Shown here one piece after another: positions 22,302 through 25,977 of a stretch of 25,977 nucleotides of DNA. The translations under genes and the position numbers were made by a program. The notes beneath the pieces were generated by a model. It ran no database searches. It worked only from the letters and a program-made list of their open reading frames with translations, and was not told the DNA's origin. The number at the start of each line of letters is the position of its first letter. Position 1 is the first letter of the stretch. Source of the stretch: Proteobacteria bacterium UBA6920 (GTDB taxonomy: Bacteria > Pseudomonadota > Gammaproteobacteria > SG8-11); the NCBI GenBank assembly GCA_002448875.1, contig DKAS01000240.1, positions 1 through 25,977 on the forward strand, read 5' to 3'.

Positions 22302-23219
22302 ATGGCAGTTAATTTAGAGAATAAAATCGATCGGTTCGAGCGTGTGGCCATTGTTACCGGGGCCAACAGTGGGCTGGGTTATGAGGCAGCGTTGGCCATG
22401 AGCCAAAGAGGCCTGCGCGTCGTTCTGGCCTGTCGCAGCCCTGAAAAAGCCGAAACGGCTCGGCGGAGTATATTGGAGGTCGTTCCGCAGGGGAAGCTGG
22501 AGCTCTTACCGCTTGACCTGAAAAAAATGGCATCGGTGCGCAGTGCGGCAGCGGAGTTTCGCCGCAGGCACGACAGGCTCGATGTATTGGTCAACAACGC
22601 GGGTATCATGTATCCACCTTATGCGAAAACCGAAGATGGCTTCGAAAGCCAGATGGCCAGCAATTGTTTCGGTCATTTTCTTCTCACCGCATTGTTGATA
22701 GACCTGTTTCCCGATACACCGGCGTCCCGAATCACCTGGTTGAGCAGCAGTGCTCACAAATCGGGAAAGATCAATCTGGACGATATCAACTCCGAGAGAA
22801 GGTATTCGAAAGTCGCATCTTATGGACAGAGCAAACTGGCTTGTTTGATGTATGCGCTGGAGTTGGACCGGCGGCTGAAAAATGCGGGCAAGCAGATTAG
22901 GTCCAACAGCGCTCATCCCGGTGGCGTCATTTCTGGTCTGAGTCGGAACATGTCGCAAACGGCTCTGCAACTGATGAAATATACCATCCTGCCATTTGTC
23001 ACTCAGCCCGCGGCCGCCGGCGTGCTGCCGATTCTGGAGGCGGCGCTGGCGCCGTCGGCGGAAGGCGGCCGGTACTATGGGCCGCAAGGTTTCCTGGAAA
23101 TGAAGGGGCCCTCCGGGCGAGCCACCATAGCGAAACAGGCGCTGGATCGCGATGTGTCGGAGAAATTGTGGCAGTTATCGGAGCGATTGACGGGCGCAAA
23201 TTATCATGGCATGACGTAG
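22302..23219 (+). CDS. Short-chain dehydrogenase/reductase
   Basis: A 305-residue SDR with the classical motifs: cofactor loop TGANSGLG at 19-26, RSPEK and D-L-(K) after strand 2-3, NNAG at 98-101, the catalytic serine in LSSSAHKSG (about 149), and YGQSK with Tyr174 and Lys178. The set of motifs, including NSGLG, resembles the WW-domain oxidoreductase/retinol dehydrogenase/protochlorophyllide-reductase-like group. It uses NAD(P) to oxidise or reduce a carbonyl; the substrate is unknown. ATG at 22302 with CAGGAGGG at 22289-22296. Confidence 0.93.
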   Translation: MAVNLENKIDRFERVAIVTGANSGLGYEAALAMSQRGLRVVLACRSPEKAETARRSILEVVPQGKLELLPLDLKKMASVRSAAAEFRRRHDRLDVLVNNAGIMYPPYAKTEDGFESQMASNCFGHFLLTALLIDLFPDTPASRITWLSSSAHKSGKINLDDINSERRYSKVASYGQSKLACLMYALELDRRLKNAGKQIRSNSAHPGGVISGLSRNMSQTALQLMKYTILPFVTQPAAAGVLPILEAALAPSAEGGRYYGPQGFLEMKGPSGRATIAKQALDRDVSEKLWQLSERLTGANYHGMT

Positions 23220-23402
23220 ATGGGGTGAATTAAGGAAAATCGCATAGCGGTGCCGGTAAATTCACGCCTTGTGATAAGGTGCTTGTCGTGGCCCGGCCAT
23301 GGCTGGTGGAGAAAATTCGCCGGTAATTTGTTTTTAAGCGGGGTGCGGGCTGGACATACCGTCAATCCGTGCATGGCAGACTGGAAAAAGTGGTGAACAT
23401 TC

Positions 23403-24101
23403 ATGAAAACAATCGGCCTGCTGGGTGGCATGAGTTGGGAAAGCACGTTGGGGTATTATAGAGCGATCAATGAAGGCGTGAAAAAATCCCTGGGCGGCTT
23501 GCATTCGGCAAAGATTGCCCTGGTCAGCGTTGATTTTGCGCCTATTGAGAAATTACAGAAGGCGGGGGATTGGGCAGGGGCAGCGCGGATCTTGTCGGCG
23601 GAGGCACAAAAGATCGAAGCCGCCGGCGCGGACTTTTTGCTTATTTGTACCAACACTATGCATAAAGTGGCGCCGGAGATCGCGGCGGCGATTAACATTC
23701 CACTGATTCATATCGCGGACGCCACTGCGGAAATTCTTGTCAAAGATGGCATTCAATCTGTTGGCTTGCTGGGCACGGCTTTCACGATGGAGCAGGATTT
23801 CTACAAGGGAAGGTTGGAGAATAGTTATGGCCTGCGGGTATTGATACCGAGCGAAGCTGACAGAGAAATTGTTCATCGTACAATATATCAAGAGCTTTGC
23901 ATGGGTATCGTAGAATCCAGCTCGAAGGGGCAGTATATACGTATCATAGATGCCTTGCAGAAGCAGGGTGCCCAGGCCGTCATCCTCGGCTGTACGGAAA
24001 TTGCTATGCTCGTCCAGCAAGGTGATACCCCGGTCCGGCTTTTAGATACGACCGCGACTCATGCTGCAAAGGCAGTGCATTGCGCATTGGAGTCTGGGTA
24101 G
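23403..24101 (+). CDS. Aspartate/glutamate racemase family protein
   Basis: A 232-residue protein with MKTIGLLGGMSWESTLGYYRAIN at the start, ICTNTMHKVAPEI with the first catalytic cysteine (Cys82), and VILGCTEIAML with the second (Cys197). This is the layout of cofactor-independent aspartate racemases and related amino-acid racemases, which use two cysteines as acid and base. The gene could supply D-aspartate for cell walls, or act on another amino acid. It starts 183 bases after the SDR gene, a gap in which I see nothing recognisable. Confidence 0.93.
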   Translation: MKTIGLLGGMSWESTLGYYRAINEGVKKSLGGLHSAKIALVSVDFAPIEKLQKAGDWAGAARILSAEAQKIEAAGADFLLICTNTMHKVAPEIAAAINIPLIHIADATAEILVKDGIQSVGLLGTAFTMEQDFYKGRLENSYGLRVLIPSEADREIVHRTIYQELCMGIVESSSKGQYIRIIDALQKQGAQAVILGCTEIAMLVQQGDTPVRLLDTTATHAAKAVHCALESG

Positions 24102-24210
24102 AGGGTGCGGGTCGCTGCAATCGCAGGCTAGGTCAGAGGTGTATAGATTGCAGCCGGTCTCGTGGGCGTCGCTCAGTGTATGCCAAAAATAGGCAGGGCT
24201 AAGGGGCAAA

Positions 24211-24657
24211 ATGAAAACTTACCTATTGTTGATCGTCGCCATTTTATGCGGAAGTTGCACGGGTGAGGTCGGTGAACATGGAGCCGGCGCCAGGTGGTAT
24301 TCCACAGCGCAGGTGGAAAGCGGCCGATTGGTGTTTACTAAGAATTGCGCCGTCTGCCACAAGAGCGACGCCAGCGGTACTCCCGATTGGAAAAAACGGC
24401 TGGACGATGGGTTCTTTCCCCCGCCGCCCTTGAACGGAACAGCGCACGCCTGGCACCATTCAATAAGCGTATTGAAGGAATATATCGCGGATGGCGGAGC
24501 CTCCATGGGCGGCAGGATGCCGGGGTTCAAAGACAAACTTCGGGAAAGCGAAATGCTGGATGCGATCGCCTACTTCCAAAGCTACTGGAGCGATGATGTC
24601 TATGGCATGTGGAAAGAACGAAACGGCCTGGATATCGGAGAGAACGAGGCACGGTAA
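24211..24657 (+). CDS. Monohaem cytochrome c
   Basis: A 148-residue c-type cytochrome. The start MKTYLLLIVAILCGSCTGE is a signal peptide; the cysteine at residue 16 could be a lipid attachment site, but the lipobox is not typical. CAVCH at 46-50 binds haem, and Met103 in GGRMPGF is the likely axial ligand. GRLVFTKNC and the C-terminal MLDAIAYFQSYWSDDVY helix fit the class I cytochrome c fold. It should act in periplasmic electron transfer; no partner oxidase or dehydrogenase is in the window. ATG at 24211 with AAGGGGC at 24200-24206. The pentapeptide gene converges on it. Confidence 0.93.
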   Translation: MKTYLLLIVAILCGSCTGEVGEHGAGARWYSTAQVESGRLVFTKNCAVCHKSDASGTPDWKKRLDDGFFPPPPLNGTAHAWHHSISVLKEYIADGGASMGGRMPGFKDKLRESEMLDAIAYFQSYWSDDVYGMWKERNGLDIGENEAR

Positions 24658-24738
24658 TCTTCAGGAAAAAATGGCTGGCTATCGAAGAGGTTGATGAGTG
24701 GCGCAGTGAAGTGGGTTCGGTCCGGACAGTCCGTATAA

Positions 24739-25341
24739 TCAATTGATTAGGTTTATTTCGAGAGCATCCAGCAGCCGGATCGCTTCGGGCAGGGTGAAGG
24801 TGGCGTTCTTTACAATATTGTTGAATACATCAATGCTATAGTTGGTGGCGTCAGTAAAATCAGCGCTTGCTAAATTGGTATTTTCAAACAGGCTGCCTTG
24901 GAAGTCGGTTTGAACGAAGCTGGCGTGATCGCAGGTGGCACCGGTAAAATCGACATTGAGCGCACGACAGCCTTCCATCCTGATTTCAGACAAATACAAA
25001 CCGGCGAAAATAGAGCTGTCGAGCAGACAGCCGTCGAATTCGATAGGGGAGGGAAGCTGCAGGCGTGACCAGGATGCGCGTGTCCAGTTCACGCCAAGAA
25101 GTTTGCAAGTCTTGAATTTTACGTCGCGAAAAGCGCTGGCCGATAGCTTGGCAGAGCTTAAGTTGCAGTCGGTGAAATCGCAGTCATAGAATTTGCACTT
25201 GAGAAATTCTGCGTCGCTGAAATTGCAGCCGATAAAGCTGCAATCCTCAAATCGTTTTGTGGACAGTGCGGCTTCCCGCAGATCGACATTCTTGATCACC
25301 TGGGCACTGAAATCATATTGTTCTGAGATGATGGCGTCCAT
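24739..25341 (-). CDS. Pentapeptide-repeat protein
   Basis: A 200-residue protein built largely of A(D/N)LXX-type repeats: FEDCSFIGCNFSDAEFLKCKFYDCDFTDCNLSSAKL in the first half and EFDGCLLDSSIFAG, ATCDHASFVQTDFQGSLFENTNLASADFTDA in the second, interrupted by a non-repeat WTRASWSRLQL. This gives a right-handed beta-helix; the family includes the gyrase-protecting Qnr proteins, but the C-terminal tail (IDVFNNIVKNATFTLPEAIRLLDALEINL) is that of the general group, so resistance should not be assumed. The ATG at 25341 is preceded by GGGAGA; a TTG at 25356 is less likely. It lies between cytochrome c (convergent) and the TetR gene (same strand, 72 bases upstream). Confidence 0.9.
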   Translation of the reverse strand: MDAIISEQYDFSAQVIKNVDLREAALSTKRFEDCSFIGCNFSDAEFLKCKFYDCDFTDCNLSSAKLSASAFRDVKFKTCKLLGVNWTRASWSRLQLPSPIEFDGCLLDSSIFAGLYLSEIRMEGCRALNVDFTGATCDHASFVQTDFQGSLFENTNLASADFTDATNYSIDVFNNIVKNATFTLPEAIRLLDALEINLIN

Positions 25342-25413
25342 TCTCTGATCTCCCAATATCTTTATAATCCAGGCGATACGGCCGGCGACTAATTCCGGGT
25401 TTCATGCGATCGA

Positions 25414-25977
25414 TCAACGCAGCCGCACCGCCATCGCCGGCAGCACCAGGCTGCGAAAATGCGTATCCACGGTCTGCGCCGGCATGGCGTTGCGCTGGCT
25501 GATCCACCAGGTCATGACCGACCAGAAGGTTGTGACAATGAAGTGAACGAACAGCTCAAAGGGCAGGGCGGGTGGTGGACCGGCCTGGTACAGCGGCTTG
25601 GCCTCCTTGCTCACCAGTTGCATCAGAATTTCCTCCATGCCGCGGCTGACGATGACCCAGCCCACGCCGCCGAGCAGCGAGTGATAGACATCGCGGTTTT
25701 CGCCCGCATGGGCAAACATGGCGCCGCTGAAGCCGATGACGGTCTCGTAGCGGTGGGTGACCCCTTGTTTTGCCTCCTGTTGTGCCACATTTAAAAACTC
25801 ACGCAAGTGGTCCATGCCGCCCAGCAGCAATTCGTCTTTATCGCGAAAATGGCTGTAAAAGGTCGAACGGCCGACGTTGGCGTGATCGAGAATATCCTGC
25901 ACCAGGATCGCGTCATACTTTTGCGTGCGCATCAGGGAAATCAGCGCCTGATGCAATGCCATCCGGGTCTTCTGTAC
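25414..25977 (-). CDS. TetR/AcrR-family regulator (5' end cut by window edge)
   Basis: Reads in frame to the end of the window, giving at least 187 residues. The helix-turn-helix is DAILVQDILDHANVGRSTFYSHFRDKDELL near residues 22-51, the classical TetR N-terminal motif; the rest is a helical ligand-binding part rich in aromatic residues (FELFVHFIVTTFWSVMTWWISQ). An ATG is present at 25962, but the frame continues upstream with VQKTR, and TetR proteins usually begin several residues before this point, so the true start is probably outside. The regulated gene is not visible. It lies 72 bases upstream of the pentapeptide-repeat gene on the same strand. Confidence 0.88.
   Translation of the reverse strand, partial: VQKTRMALHQALISLMRTQKYDAILVQDILDHANVGRSTFYSHFRDKDELLLGGMDHLREFLNVAQQEAKQGVTHRYETVIGFSGAMFAHAGENRDVYHSLLGGVGWVIVSRGMEEILMQLVSKEAKPLYQAGPPPALPFELFVHFIVTTFWSVMTWWISQRNAMPAQTVDTHFRSLVLPAMAVRLR

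Noticed and set aside
1..25977. CRISPR array, tRNA or rRNA genes, intact insertion sequence
   Set aside because: No regularly spaced repeats, cloverleaf-like segments, rRNA sequence or transposase were seen.

Overview
The window looks like a chromosomal segment of a GC-rich, nitrogen-fixing gammaproteobacterium. The first 12.2 kb is the distal half of an Azotobacter-type molybdenum nitrogenase accessory cluster: nifX (3' end), the NifX-associated DUF269 gene, a DUF683 gene, fdxB, a 2Fe-2S ferredoxin, an unknown gene, a CGFS glutaredoxin, a phosphoglycerate-mutase-like gene and a small NifZ-like gene (both on the minus strand), iscA-nif, nifU, nifS, nifV, nifP (cysE-like), a TPR-like gene, nifW, nifZ, nifM and a nif-linked clpX. 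The nifW-nifZ-nifM-clpX order and the serine acetyltransferase beside nifV are typical of Azotobacter and related gammaproteobacteria. The genus cannot be told from sequence alone.

How the nif part works: NifU, NifS and IscA build Fe-S clusters; NifV makes homocitrate for FeMo-co; NifP probably raises the cysteine supply for NifS; NifX and its associated proteins handle FeMo-co precursors; FdxB and the 2Fe-2S ferredoxin probably carry electrons; NifM matures NifH; NifW and NifZ help mature the MoFe protein; ClpX may turn over nitrogenase components. Two clear NifA/sigma-54 control regions (TGT-N10-ACA about 85-100 bp before a TGGCAC-N5-TTGCW element) lie upstream of iscA-nifUS and of nifV. 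A good terminator separates nifS from nifV.

The most unusual stretch is 3.0-3.9 kb. It holds three further sigma-54-like elements, one driving the phosphoglycerate-mutase-like gene leftward, one pointing leftward toward the small NifZ-like gene and facing the iscA promoter head-on, and one driving rightward into a gene-free interval. That interval contains a hairpin and then a textbook Rho-independent terminator, so it may be an undescribed small RNA of about 75 nt linked to nitrogen fixation. The phosphoglycerate-mutase-like protein has lost its catalytic histidine.

From 12.2 kb on the content is unrelated: an NTF2-like gene that appears to have lost its middle, two GNAT acetyltransferases, a large lipoprotein with fibronectin type III domains, a frameshifted homologue of long-chain acyl-ACP reductase, an arsenic operon (arsR-arsC-acr3) with a palindromic operator, then a looser set (secreted hypothetical protein, PaaI-type thioesterase, membrane protein, SDR oxidoreductase, aspartate racemase family, cytochrome c, pentapeptide-repeat protein and a TetR regulator cut by the window edge). 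No tRNA, rRNA, CRISPR array or intact transposase was seen.
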